Positions 1 through 8,511 are shown, numbered from the stretch's first letter. The stretch is DNA of 64,000 nt from Desulfosarcina alkanivorans (GCF_009688945.1 NZ_AP021874.1:6324001-6388000), one strand, 5' to 3'. Notes: generated by a model from the sequence alone, not told the origin. Numbers and translations are program-made.

Positions 1-2000
1 ATCGTCGATATAAAGCAACCGCCGCCCCCGCCGCCGCCTCCGTCTCCGCTGGTGGTGGTCGGTGGCGCACTGACCGCCGCGGTGGAAAGTCCGGCCGGGT
101 CTACGATGATGCCGTTGGCGATGCCGTCGGCATCGCCATGGCCGCCATCCTTGACCTCAACGGTCACCGACTGACAGTCGGCGGAAAATACCGCGTGTTC
201 GGAATAATCCTGCCATCCATCCACCGCATCGTACTTGAACCACGTGGACCCGTCGGGTGCCGCGTCGGAGAGGTGGATGGTCACCAGGGCGCGCTGACCG
301 GGCTGATCGAGCACCAGCTTGTAGGCCAGCATGGCGGCGGGCAGACGGTCCGGCGTCGTCTCGTCAATTTCAAATTCTGCCGGATCCAGCAGGACCACCT
401 GTTCGATTTCCGATATGGTGTCTTCGGATGCCACGGCGATTCCCGTGGGCTCACAGTTTCCGGCTGGCGATGAAACGGACCGGGTTACATCGGCCTGAAC
501 GTCTCCCCCCTCCTGATCGTCGGGGATACCGTTGCCGTCAAGATCATCATCGGCAGCATCGGTGACCAGATAGCTGGCGGCCGACCATTGGGATGCCCGT
601 CCGCCACTGTCGAAAAACCGTACGCGCCAGTGATAGGTCCGGTCGCCATTGAGCAGCAGAAAGGGGATCCGCAGCTGGTCGAGCCGGCGATCGCTCACCA
701 CGTCCAGCAGGCAATCCTCCGAACTGGTCTCGTATACCTGCCACTGGGTGGCGATATGGGCATCGCCGTCAGCGTCCGAATAGGCTTCAAGCTTCAGCAC
801 CGGGTTGCGCGCCACTTGCGCATGGGAAGCCGGTGAGGCCACTGTCGGCTGCCGTGGCGCCGTTCCTGCACCCGGGTCGTCGGGCTCCAGCCCGGCGCGA
901 TATTCATCACGGTTGTTGATACCGTCCCCGTCCGGGTCGTCGCCGGCATCGTCGCCGGTGGGATTCAGCCCGAACAGGACCTCCCAGTGGTCGGGCATGC
1001 CGTCGTCGTCATCGTCATCATCCTCGACGTCCGGGGTGCCGTCGTTATCGCTGTCCGGATCGGTCGGCGGCGGCGTGGTGTCTTCGGTGTCTCCGGTGAC
1101 GGTCACCCGGCAGGTATCGCTGCCGCTCGCCCCGTCGCTGTCTCGGACGGTCAGCCGGAATTCCAGGGTGGCCGTGTCCGTATCGATCCCGGGGGCCGTA
1201 ACGGCCGGCCGGATGCTGTTGGCCGAAGAGAGAGCGGCCGGCGGTCCGTCGATCTGCTCCCAGAGGAATGAAAGGGTGCTGTCGTCCGGATCGGTCGAGC
1301 CGGATCCGTCCAGGGTAACGGCCAGGTTTTCCCCAACGGACTGATCGTCGCCGGCGTGGGCGGTCGGGGCGTCATTTACCGGGGTGATGCTGACTGCCGC
1401 CTGGGCTGAAGCCGTGTTGCCCCGGCCATCGGAGAGCGTATAGGTGAACGTGTCGGAGACGGTCTCTGCGGAATCGTGGACGTAGGTAAAGCTGCCGTCC
1501 GCGTTCAGGGTGAGCGTGCCGCTGGCAGGGCCGCTGGCCAGTGAAACCGCGAGCGCGTCACCATCGGGGTCGCTGTCGTTGACCAGCACACCGCCGGCGG
1601 CGGCAACGCTCAGGGTGCCGCCTTCGCTGACCGTGTAGCTGTCATCGATGGCGACCGGGGGCTGGCTGGTGGGATCGGCCGGCGTATAATGGACCTCTTG
1701 CGAGTCCGCACTTTCCAGGCTGCCGTCGTAGGCCCGGACCACGAAAAAATAGTCTGTCTGATCGTCGAGATTGCCGATGGTGCAGCCGGTCGCGTTGCCT
1801 TCCCAGTCCGGCTGGCTGTAATCATACAGCTGGTCACTTCTGCGGGCGAAGACGCGATACCCCTCGGGTGCGGGATCATTGGGGTCCCACTGAAGGCTTA
1901 CGCTGGCCGCCAGGGCTGAAACGGCGGTTGTGAGAATTAAAAAAGAAAGGATGACGCTACTGATTCGGGCAGGGGTCAGGTGCCGTTGAATGTTGTGCAT
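1..2000 (-). CDS. large exported multidomain protein with choice-of-anchor-U-like region (3' end cut by window)
   Basis: The frame is open from ATG 2000 down to base 1, giving at least 666 residues with the C-terminus outside the window. AGGAG at 2013-2017 supports the start. Residues 1-32 form a signal peptide. They are followed by a fibronectin-III-like module (about 33-105), a cadherin/VCBS-like repeat (about 112-215, with the VAIDDSYTVSEGG type of start), a PKD/REJ-like module (about 215-305), an Asp-rich segment like a thrombospondin type 3 calcium-binding stretch (about 310-360), and a second beta-rich module. Residues about 500-640 resemble the choice-of-anchor U domain, with WFKYD and a GDADGIANGIIVDP-type ending. 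Seven glycines and CFIST then follow, resembling the Gly-rich/CFIATA tails of surface-sorted deltaproteobacterial proteins. It is probably a surface or periplasmic adhesive protein. The ligand is unknown. Confidence 0.82.
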   Translation of the reverse strand, partial: MHNIQRHLTPARISSVILSFLILTTAVSALAASVSLQWDPNDPAPEGYRVFARRSDQLYDYSQPDWEGNATGCTIGNLDDQTDYFFVVRAYDGSLESADSQEVHYTPADPTSQPPVAIDDSYTVSEGGTLSVAAAGGVLVNDSDPDGDALAVSLASGPASGTLTLNADGSFTYVHDSAETVSDTFTYTLSDGRGNTASAQAAVSITPVNDAPTAHAGDDQSVGENLAVTLDGSGSTDPDDSTLSFLWEQIDGPPAALSSANSIRPAVTAPGIDTDTATLEFRLTVRDSDGASGSDTCRVTVTGDTEDTTPPPTDPDSDNDGTPDVEDDDDDDDGMPDHWEVLFGLNPTGDDAGDDPDGDGINNRDEYRAGLEPDDPGAGTAPRQPTVASPASHAQVARNPVLKLEAYSDADGDAHIATQWQVYETSSEDCLLDVVSDRRLDQLRIPFLLLNGDRTYHWRVRFFDSGGRASQWSAASYLVTDAADDDLDGNGIPDDQEGGDVQADVTRSVSSPAGNCEPTGIAVASEDTISEIEQVVLLDPAEFEIDETTPDRLPAAMLAYKLVLDQPGQRALVTIHLSDAAPDGSTWFKYDAVDGWQDYSEHAVFSADCQSVTVEVKDGGHGDADGIANGIIVDPAGLSTAAVSAPPTTTSGDGGGGGGGGCFIST

Positions 2001-2011
2001 GCGAATACAAT

Positions 2012-2017
2012 TCTCCT
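2012..2017 (-). promoter_or_regulatory. ribosome binding site of the large exported protein
   Basis: AGGAGA lies 11 bases before the ATG at 2000 and fixes that start, which is also the one that gives a complete signal peptide. A possible minus-strand -10 hexamer TATACT lies further upstream, within about 2140-2160, but no convincing -35 accompanies it. Confidence 0.6.
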
Positions 2018-2305
2018 GGAATATTTTCGGTGTGTGCGCACGGACTGCACACGTCCATCGGGGGCATTTCCCAATCCACAGCAATAGGTCTGCCAGGTAT
2101 TCTTCCGATGTGTTGGACTGTGGCTATGCAACCGATTTTATAAGTATAATATTTTTCAGGAGAGAGCTGCTGGACGGGTGCCCGGAATCGGGCCAACGGT
2201 GTCCGGGAACAGGTGGTAACATCGCTGCGCAAAATACGTAATCGACCGAGTTCATTTTAAAAGGCACTCTTTGACCAATAAGGGCGGCGATCCGGGGCAA
2301 TCACC

Positions 2306-2327
2306 CCTGGCGCAGGTATGCGCCAGG
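2306..2327. other. perfect 9-bp hairpin with GGTA loop downstream of nrdG
   Basis: Arms CCTGGCGCA and TGCGCCAGG flank a GGTA loop. Two further perfect stems lie closer to nrdG, at 2374-2389 (5 bp) and 2401-2418 (7 bp with a 4-base loop). None has a T-tract on either strand, so these are not ordinary intrinsic terminators. The 2001-2439 interval holds no credible gene and is otherwise only the leader of the exported-protein gene. Confidence 0.5.
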
Positions 2328-2439
2328 CATCGGGGCGGGAAGGTGACCGGTACCCGGACCGGCAATTTGGGGGCGTCACTGAAATGACGGCCTGCCTCAG
2401 CCGGTCGAGTCCGACCGGATAAAGGGAGGGGGCACGGCT

Positions 2440-3135
2440 TCAGCGGATCATGCAGTGCCCGACAAAGGGGGCGGCCAGCTGCTTTAATCGCTGCATTTCG
2501 TCGGGGAAAATGGTCGGATCCTGGTGTCGGTTGAACGCAGGATCGAGGCACTCGGCCCGTCGATTGAACGGCTGGAGCACATAGCGGGCGGCCCCCTCGA
2601 TCGTTTTGGCGATGCGTTCCACACATACCTGGTCCACAAAGGGTTTGGCGCAGGTGGTTCGAAACTCGTAGTCGGGGGCGGATTCCATGATGAGGCGGAT
2701 GGTCGCGGTCAGCCGCTCCCGGATTTTCGGGTCAGGGCAAAAGGGGCCGTAGCTGTCCAGCGGCGCCTTGATGTCCATGGCCACGAAATCCACCAATTGC
2801 TGATCGAGCAATTTTCGGAGTACCCCGGGACGGCTGCCGTTGGTGTCCAGTTTGACCGGGTATCCCAGGGATTTGACGGCCCGGCAAAGATCGACAATGC
2901 CATCGGCCAGCGTGGGTTCGCCACCGGTAATGGCCACGCCGTCGAGCATGCCCCGGCGGGATTTCAGAAACGCGATCACTTCCGTCGACTGGAACCGTGC
3001 CGGGTACTCGCCCCGTGCCAGGTCGGCGTTGTGGCAATAGGGACAGACAAAATTGCAGCCGGTGGTGAACAGGACGCAGCTGATTTTGCCGGGAAAATCG
3101 ATGAACGAGTTTTTCTGGAGGCCTGCGATGATCAT
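2440..3135 (-). CDS. nrdG: anaerobic ribonucleoside-triphosphate reductase activating protein
   Basis: This 231-residue radical-SAM protein generates the glycyl radical on NrdD. The cluster-binding motif CX3CX2C is complete (C27, C31, C34, in CNFVCPYC), and a GGEPT-type SAM-binding segment follows near residue 70. The ATG at 3135 was chosen because the protein then begins directly with the family-typical start MIIAGLQKNSFIDFPGK. A longer frame to 3171 would run into nrdD. It starts 7 bases after the nrdD stop, so the two are co-transcribed and probably coupled translationally. The Shine-Dalgarno is weak, consistent with coupling. The reaction partner is the NrdD encoded immediately upstream. 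Confidence 0.93.
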   Translation of the reverse strand: MIIAGLQKNSFIDFPGKISCVLFTTGCNFVCPYCHNADLARGEYPARFQSTEVIAFLKSRRGMLDGVAITGGEPTLADGIVDLCRAVKSLGYPVKLDTNGSRPGVLRKLLDQQLVDFVAMDIKAPLDSYGPFCPDPKIRERLTATIRLIMESAPDYEFRTTCAKPFVDQVCVERIAKTIEGAARYVLQPFNRRAECLDPAFNRHQDPTIFPDEMQRLKQLAAPFVGHCMIR

Positions 3136-3142
3136 ACGTGGG

Positions 3143-5365
3143 TCACACCGTTCCCATCTGTCGCAGGGCATCGTCGGTGCAAACCGGATCCATCACGTCG
3201 TCGGTGCTGTCGGCCGTCCGCTCGCAGGGCCCATCCTCCTTCATGGCCACAGCCGCAGCGACCCCGGGTTCTTCGAGGTTGACCTTGAAGGTTTTACGCC
3301 GGCAGTACTCCGCCTGCTTGCCGTCGTTCCATTGCTTCACGGGTCTCAGGTATCCCACCACCCGGGAGTAGACCTCCGTCTCACGGTCGCAGTGGGAACA
3401 GCGGGGCTGTTCGCCATTGAGATAACCATGGGACGGGCAGACGGAAAAGGTGGGGGTCAGGGTGAAATAGGGCAGATGGTAATTGTCCGACACTTTGCGG
3501 ATCAGCGATTTCACCGTCTCGATATCACTCACCTGCTCCCCCAGAAACAGGTGCAGCACCGTGCCGCCGGTGTATTTGGTCTGCAGGTTGTCCTGAAGCA
3601 TCAGCGTTTCGAAGATATCGTCGGTGTGGTTCACCGGCAGCTGGGTGGAGTTGGTATAGTAGGGCACGGCGCCCTTGCTGACATCTTCCTCGTTGGCGCA
3701 AAGGATATCGGGATAGCGCCGCTTGTCGATCATGGCCAGGCGATAGGAGGTGCCCTCGGCCGGAGTGGCTTCCAGATTGAAGATGTCCCCCGTGCGATCC
3801 TGGATCTCGGAGATCATGGCCCGCAGCGTGTCCATTACCTTGACGGCAAATGCCTGCCCTTTGGCGGTGGTGATATCCGATCCCAGAAAATTCAGACAGG
3901 CTTCGTTCATGCCTACGATGCCGACGGTGGAAAAGTGGTTTTTCCAGTAAACGTCGGAGCGGTTCTTGATGGCCCGAAGGTAGAATTTGGAATAGGGGTA
4001 AAGGTTTTTGTCGGTAAACTGTTCCAGCACCTTGCGCTTGATCGCCAGGCTTTCGATGGCCAGATCCACTTTGGTTTTCAGGCTCTCGAAAAATTCCTTC
4101 TCGTCCTTGGCCACATGGCCGATGCGCGGCAGGTTGATCGTCACCACCCCGATGGAGCCGGTCAGCGGATTGGCGCCGAAGAGACCGCCGCCGCGCTTGA
4201 GCAGTTCCCGATTGTCCAGCCTCAGGCGGCAGCACATGGAGCGGGCGTCTTCCGGCGACATGTCCGAGTTGACGAAGTTGGAGAAGTAGGGGATGCCGTA
4301 TTTGCCGGTCATCTGCCAGACCGTCTCCAGATTGGGGTTGTCCCAGTCGAAATCCTTGGTGATGTTGTAGGTGGGAATGGGAAAGGTGAAAACACGGCCC
4401 TTGGCGTCGCCTTCGATCATCACTTCGGCAAACGCCCGGTTGAAGGTGTCCATTTCCGTCTGGAACTCGCCGTAAGTGGCGTTTCGGTCCTTGCCGCCGA
4501 CGACCACCGGCTGGTCCTTCAATGTGCCCGGCACGTAAAGATCCATGGTGATGTTGGTAAAGGGCGTCTGGAACCCCACCCGGGTGGGGATGTTGATGTT
4601 GAAGACGAATTCCTGAAGGGCCTGCTTGACCCTGTCGTAGCTCAGCTTATCGTATCGGATAAAGGGTGCCAGCAGGGTGTCGAAGTTTGACAGGGCCTGG
4701 GCGCCGGCCGCCTCTCCCTGAAGGGTGTAGAAGAAATTGACGATCTGGCCCAGGGCCGATCGCAGGTGCTTGGGCGGCCCGCTTTCGACCTTGCCTTCGA
4801 CCCCCTTGAATCCGTTGCGCAACAGGTCCGTGAGATCCCATCCCACGCAATAGACCGACAAAAGGCTCAGGTCGTGAATGTGCAGATCCCCTTCGGCATG
4901 GGCCCGGCGGATTTCCGGCGGATAGATTTTGTTGAGCCAGTATTCCGAAGTGACATCCGAAGAGATGTAATTGTTGAGCCCCTGGAGCGAATAGCACATG
5001 TTGCTGTTCTCTTTGATCTTCCAGTCCAGCTTGCGGATGTAGTGCTCCACCAGGTCCACCTGGGCCTCGGTGGCGATGCGTCGGATCTGGGCGTGCTGTT
5101 CGCGGTAAATGATGTAGGCCTTGGCCGTTTTATAGAAAGGAGAGTCCAGCAGCACCCGTTCGACGATATCCTGGATTTCCTCCACTTCCGGGGTGGGCCC
5201 CAGGCGAAGCTCATGGGCCAGGGTGAGGACCCGCAGGGTCATTTTCTTGGCTTCCCGTTTCCCGAATTCTCCCGAGGCATTACCGGCCTTGGCGATGGCT
5301 GCAGTGATCTTGGATGGGTCAAACTCAACAATTCGGCTGTCACGCTTTTTGATCTGTTCAATCAC
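3143..5365 (-). CDS. nrdD: anaerobic (class III) ribonucleoside-triphosphate reductase
   Basis: This 740-residue enzyme makes deoxyribonucleotides under anoxia using a glycyl radical. An ATP-cone allosteric domain occupies about residues 1-95, followed by the ten-stranded barrel. Zinc-site cysteines are seen at C643, C656 and C659, and the radical glycine is G671 in RVVGYL. The 67-residue tail after the radical glycine looks longer than usual and carries three extra cysteines. The GTG at 5365 was chosen because GAGGAG lies 7 bases upstream and the ATP-cone begins at once. The open frame continues to 6034 but enters promoter DNA and an un-enzyme-like sequence. The operon is nrdD-nrdG. Control features are annotated separately: tandem NrdR-like boxes, a sigma70-type promoter and an attenuator-like leader. 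Confidence 0.93.
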   Translation of the reverse strand: MIEQIKKRDSRIVEFDPSKITAAIAKAGNASGEFGKREAKKMTLRVLTLAHELRLGPTPEVEEIQDIVERVLLDSPFYKTAKAYIIYREQHAQIRRIATEAQVDLVEHYIRKLDWKIKENSNMCYSLQGLNNYISSDVTSEYWLNKIYPPEIRRAHAEGDLHIHDLSLLSVYCVGWDLTDLLRNGFKGVEGKVESGPPKHLRSALGQIVNFFYTLQGEAAGAQALSNFDTLLAPFIRYDKLSYDRVKQALQEFVFNINIPTRVGFQTPFTNITMDLYVPGTLKDQPVVVGGKDRNATYGEFQTEMDTFNRAFAEVMIEGDAKGRVFTFPIPTYNITKDFDWDNPNLETVWQMTGKYGIPYFSNFVNSDMSPEDARSMCCRLRLDNRELLKRGGGLFGANPLTGSIGVVTINLPRIGHVAKDEKEFFESLKTKVDLAIESLAIKRKVLEQFTDKNLYPYSKFYLRAIKNRSDVYWKNHFSTVGIVGMNEACLNFLGSDITTAKGQAFAVKVMDTLRAMISEIQDRTGDIFNLEATPAEGTSYRLAMIDKRRYPDILCANEEDVSKGAVPYYTNSTQLPVNHTDDIFETLMLQDNLQTKYTGGTVLHLFLGEQVSDIETVKSLIRKVSDNYHLPYFTLTPTFSVCPSHGYLNGEQPRCSHCDRETEVYSRVVGYLRPVKQWNDGKQAEYCRRKTFKVNLEEPGVAAAVAMKEDGPCERTADSTDDVMDPVCTDDALRQMGTV

Positions 5366-5415
5366 GGGGGGTCTCCTCGGGTGCAATTTTCTGGTTGTGG
5401 TGGTTTGAAACGACG

Positions 5416-5441
5416 AAAAAATGCCTCGACCGGCATTTTTT
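5416..5441 (-). terminator. attenuator-like hairpin in nrdD leader
   Basis: The inverted arms AAAAAATGCC and GGCATTTTTT surround a 6-base loop, giving a U-tract after a short GC stem in the nrdD transcript about 50 bases before its start codon. An upstream leader segment (5500-5507) is perfectly complementary to the loop and descending arm (5423-5430), so a mutually exclusive antiterminator pairing is possible. The GC core is only about five pairs, so efficiency is uncertain. Confidence 0.45.
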
Positions 5442-5519
5442 CTATGGCGTGCAACATATCGGACAACTTCAGATATGGTGTAATTCCGGCCCCATGGATG
5501 TCGAGGCCATGAAAGGGCG

Positions 5520-5547
5520 TATATAACAAGATGTTGTTGTCTGTCAA
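5520..5547 (-). promoter_or_regulatory. sigma70-type promoter of nrdDG
   Basis: Reading the minus strand, TTGACA (5542-5547) and TATATA (5520-5525) are separated by 16 bases. The predicted start near 5513 leaves a leader of about 148 bases before the GTG start. The promoter is overlapped and flanked by the two NrdR-like boxes. Confidence 0.65.
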
Positions 5548-5570
5548 GGAGCTTTTTCCATATGTAGTGG
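5524..5570. promoter_or_regulatory. tandem NrdR-box-like sites at the nrdDG promoter
   Basis: Two 16-base sites at 5524-5539 and 5555-5570 match the published NrdR box pattern (acaCwAtATaTwGtgt) at most conserved positions. Their centres are 31 bases apart, three helical turns, as is typical of NrdR pairs. One overlaps the -10/spacer and the other lies just upstream of the -35, a layout suited to repression. No nrdR gene lies in this window. Confidence 0.65.
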
Positions 5571-5690
5571 CCTTGGCGGACCGGGCGTGAGCTTCTCAAC
5601 TCCTTGTGTTTGCTTAAAATACGGTGCGGTGGCGGCCGCGTCTCCATCCTTGTGCAGCAAAATTTCCATCGCTGGCGGCATATTTTTTTA

Positions 5691-5738
5691 CCTGCAGATG
5701 TTGTGTTGAAAAGCCGCTTGACATACAATATGTTGTAT
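5691..5738. promoter_or_regulatory. tandem NrdR-box-like sites at the nrdJ promoter
   Basis: Sites at 5691-5706 and 5723-5738 match the NrdR pattern, and their centres are 32 bases apart. The second is a perfect palindrome, ATACAATATGTTGTAT. Candidate plus-strand promoter elements lie between and within them: TTGAAA 5706-5711 with TATGTT 5729-5734, or TTGTGT 5701-5706 with TACAAT 5724-5729, both spaced 17. The nrdJ start is about 290 bases downstream, so the leader is long. I saw no cobalamin-riboswitch B12 box in it. Confidence 0.6.
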
Positions 5739-5963
5739 GAGAAGGGTGGGTGTACACGCCGGAGCGGCAGGGGCGCGGCATTGACAGGCTCCTCCATGTT
5801 GACCCTGTATGGCAGGTCCCCCTTCCCCGCGCGCCGTTTCGGCATCGCCCGATTCAATGATACTTTCACAACAGAGAAATACCGGGGCGGCAGTCCCCGG
5901 TTTTCCCGCTGGTTGCGGATCCGGATGGTATCCGCCGCACGCTGGCAGCCTTTTTGGGGAACC

Positions 5964-5986
5964 CTCCGGCCGGCCCCCGGCCGGAG
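5964..5986 (+). other. strong 10-bp hairpin in nrdJ leader
   Basis: Arms CTCCGGCCGG and CCGGCCGGAG enclose a CCC loop. The structure ends 41 bases before the nrdJ ATG. There is no T-tract, so it is not a standard terminator. It may stabilise the leader or affect translation initiation. Confidence 0.45.
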
Positions 5987-6027
5987 CTTGACCCGCCACT
6001 CATAAATCAACGGAGTTGCAATACCCG

Positions 6028-8511
6028 ATGACACAAAAAGAGAAAATTCTCATCATGGACGACGGGAACGTGGATCTGGCCACCCATGTCTGGGACGACC
6101 AGGTATTCTGCAAACGTCTCATCGGCGCCAATGCCGTCAATAAACGTCAGGCCGAAGAGATCGCCCGGTTTATTCGATCGACCATTGACCGGATGGACCT
6201 TCGGACCATCACCCCGTCCATGGTGGACGAGATGGTCAAGGCCAAACTGTCCGAATACGGTCTGGATACCGCGGCGCCGATGCGGTTGACGCGGGATATG
6301 TTCGTGAGAAACGGCCTCGACCTTTGCGCCAATGCCAAAACCGTCCTGGAGCGGCGCTATCTGAAAAAAGATTCGGACGGCAAGCTCCGGGAAACGCCGG
6401 CCCAGATGTTCCATCGGGTGGCCCGGCACATCGCCCGGGCAGAGACGGCTTACGATGAGAACGCCGACGTTCGCAAGGTTGCCGAACAATTTTACACCCT
6501 CTTGGCGGACTTCAGGTTTTTGCCCAACTCGCCCACCCTGATGAATGCCGGCAGGCGCCTGGGACAGCTGGCTGCCTGTTTTGTCCTGCCCATCGAAGAC
6601 AGCATGGAAGGGATATTCGACTCGCTGAAAAATGCGGCCATTATTCATAAATCGGGCGGCGGAACAGGTTTTTCCTTTTCCCGCCTGCGGCCGAAAAACT
6701 CCATGGTGGGCACCACCGGCGGCATCGCCTCCGGCCCCATTTCTTTCATGAAGATCTTCAACACGGCCACCGAGCAGGTCAAGCAGGGGGGCACCCGGCG
6801 GGGTGCCAATATGGCGATACTGCGGGTGGACCACCCGGATATCATGGAGTTTATCCACTGCAAAGCCGCCAATGCCGAGTTGAACAACTTCAACATCAGC
6901 GTGGGCATTACCGAGGCGTTCATGGAGGCCGTCAGGGATGACCGCACCTATGACCTGACCGACCCCCGCGACCGGCGGCCCGTGGGAACCCTCAATGCCC
7001 GTGAGGTATATGCGGCACTGGTGGAGCAGGCCTGGAAAAACGGCGATCCGGGCATCGTTTTTTTAGACCGCATCAACCGCGACAACCCCACGCCCGGGCT
7101 GGGCGAGATGGAAAGCACCAACCCGTGCGGCGAACAGCCCCTGCTGCCCATGGAGGCCTGCAACCTGGGGTCCATCAACCTCGCCAAGTTCGTGGCAGCC
7201 GATCCGGGTTCGCCAGGGATCGATTTCGACGCCCTGAAGGAGACCGTGTGGACGGCGGTGCGATTTCTGGACAACACCATCGACATGTCCCGCTACCCGC
7301 TCGAGGCCATCGACCGGATGGTCAAGGGCAATCGAAAGATCGGCCTGGGGATCATGGGCTTCGCCGATCTGCTGTTCCAGCTGAATGTTCCCTACAACAG
7401 CGACAAGGCCCTTTCGGTGGCCGAGGAGATCATGGGATTTGTCCAGGACGAGTCCCACAAGGCCTCCCTGGCACTGGCCGAGCAGCGGGGGGTGTTTCCC
7501 AACTACGAGAAGAGCCGGTTTGCCGGTGACAGCCGGCGGGCCTATCGCAACGCCACCACCACCACCATCGCTCCCACAGGAACCCTGAGTATCATCAGCA
7601 ACTGCTCGTCGGGCATCGAACCGCTTTTTGCGTTAAGCTTTGTGCGCACGGTCATGGACAACGACAAGCTTGCGGAAGTCAATCCCCATTTCGAGGCGGT
7701 GGCCAAACGGGAGGGGTTTTACTCCGAAGCGCTCATGGAGGCCATCGCCGGGGCCGGAACCATCGCCCACATGGACGATATCCCGGAGGCCGTGAAACAG
7801 GTGTTTGTTACCGCCCACGACATTTCACCCGAATGGCACCTGCGCATGCAGGCCGCTTTCCAAAAACATACGGATAACGCCGTTTCCAAAACGGTAAACC
7901 TGGCCCGGGATGCCACCGTGGAAGATGTGCGCAAAATTTACGACCTGGCCTGGGAGTTGGGCTGCAAGGGGGTTACCATTTATCGGGACGGCAGCAAGGA
8001 AAACCAGGTGCTCTCCTTTTCAACGGCCAAAAAGGAAGAGGACGCCTTCATGATCGCCGTCCGCAAGCGTCCCGATACGCTGGATGGCTTTACCACCCGG
8101 GTAAAGACCGGGCTGGGTCAGCTTTATGTGACGGTGACCGACTATCACGGCAAGCCCTTCGAGGTGTTCGCCACCATCGGCAAGTCGGGCCGGTCCACCA
8201 CCGCAAAAACAGAGGCCATCGGCAGGCTGGTCTCCCTGGCCTTCCGTTCCGGGGTTACCGTGGACAAGGTGGTGGAGCAACTCAAGGGGATCGGCGGCGA
8301 GCACCCCATTTTCCAAAATGGCGGGCTGGTGCTCTCCATCCCCGATGCCATCGCCCGGGTATTGGAAAACCGGTATCTGAAAGATGGGAAAATGAAAAGG
8401 AAGGGCGGCAGTCGCCTGATGGGTGAAGTCTGCCCCGAATGCGGCCAGACCATCAGTTTCGAAGAGGGCTGTATGACGTGTCACTTCTGCGGGTTCACCA
8501 AATGCGGCTAA
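6028..8511 (+). CDS. nrdJ: adenosylcobalamin-dependent (class II) ribonucleotide reductase
   Basis: This 827-residue enzyme reduces ribonucleotides with a B12-derived thiyl radical and works with or without oxygen. The first redox cysteine lies near residue 184 (LAACFVLP). The signature NPCGEQPLLP with the catalytic cysteine begins near residue 365. A late QNGG/SIPDAIARVL segment is followed by a C-terminal zinc ribbon of CPEC, CMTCHFC and a final KCG. The ATG at 6028 is preferred over a TTG at 6016 because GGAG at 6012-6015 sits 12 bases before the ATG but touches the TTG. It is divergent from nrdDG, and both promoters carry NrdR-like pairs, so the two reductases are probably co-repressed. 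Confidence 0.94.
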   Translation: MTQKEKILIMDDGNVDLATHVWDDQVFCKRLIGANAVNKRQAEEIARFIRSTIDRMDLRTITPSMVDEMVKAKLSEYGLDTAAPMRLTRDMFVRNGLDLCANAKTVLERRYLKKDSDGKLRETPAQMFHRVARHIARAETAYDENADVRKVAEQFYTLLADFRFLPNSPTLMNAGRRLGQLAACFVLPIEDSMEGIFDSLKNAAIIHKSGGGTGFSFSRLRPKNSMVGTTGGIASGPISFMKIFNTATEQVKQGGTRRGANMAILRVDHPDIMEFIHCKAANAELNNFNISVGITEAFMEAVRDDRTYDLTDPRDRRPVGTLNAREVYAALVEQAWKNGDPGIVFLDRINRDNPTPGLGEMESTNPCGEQPLLPMEACNLGSINLAKFVAADPGSPGIDFDALKETVWTAVRFLDNTIDMSRYPLEAIDRMVKGNRKIGLGIMGFADLLFQLNVPYNSDKALSVAEEIMGFVQDESHKASLALAEQRGVFPNYEKSRFAGDSRRAYRNATTTTIAPTGTLSIISNCSSGIEPLFALSFVRTVMDNDKLAEVNPHFEAVAKREGFYSEALMEAIAGAGTIAHMDDIPEAVKQVFVTAHDISPEWHLRMQAAFQKHTDNAVSKTVNLARDATVEDVRKIYDLAWELGCKGVTIYRDGSKENQVLSFSTAKKEEDAFMIAVRKRPDTLDGFTTRVKTGLGQLYVTVTDYHGKPFEVFATIGKSGRSTTAKTEAIGRLVSLAFRSGVTVDKVVEQLKGIGGEHPIFQNGGLVLSIPDAIARVLENRYLKDGKMKRKGGSRLMGEVCPECGQTISFEEGCMTCHFCGFTKCG

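Noticed and set aside
3053..4690. 545-residue plus-strand open frame opposite nrdD
   Set aside because: It is an antisense frame of a GC-rich gene with low-complexity His/Val/Gly-rich content and no motifs.
5740..6027. Cobalamin riboswitch before nrdJ or nrdD
   Set aside because: I found no B12-box (GCCACTG-like) or associated helices in either leader.
5366..6034. An N-terminal extension of NrdD of about 220 residues in the same open frame
   Set aside because: The added sequence covers the nrdD promoter and NrdR-like boxes, has no enzyme-like features, and a GTG with a strong ribosome site lies at the ATP-cone start.
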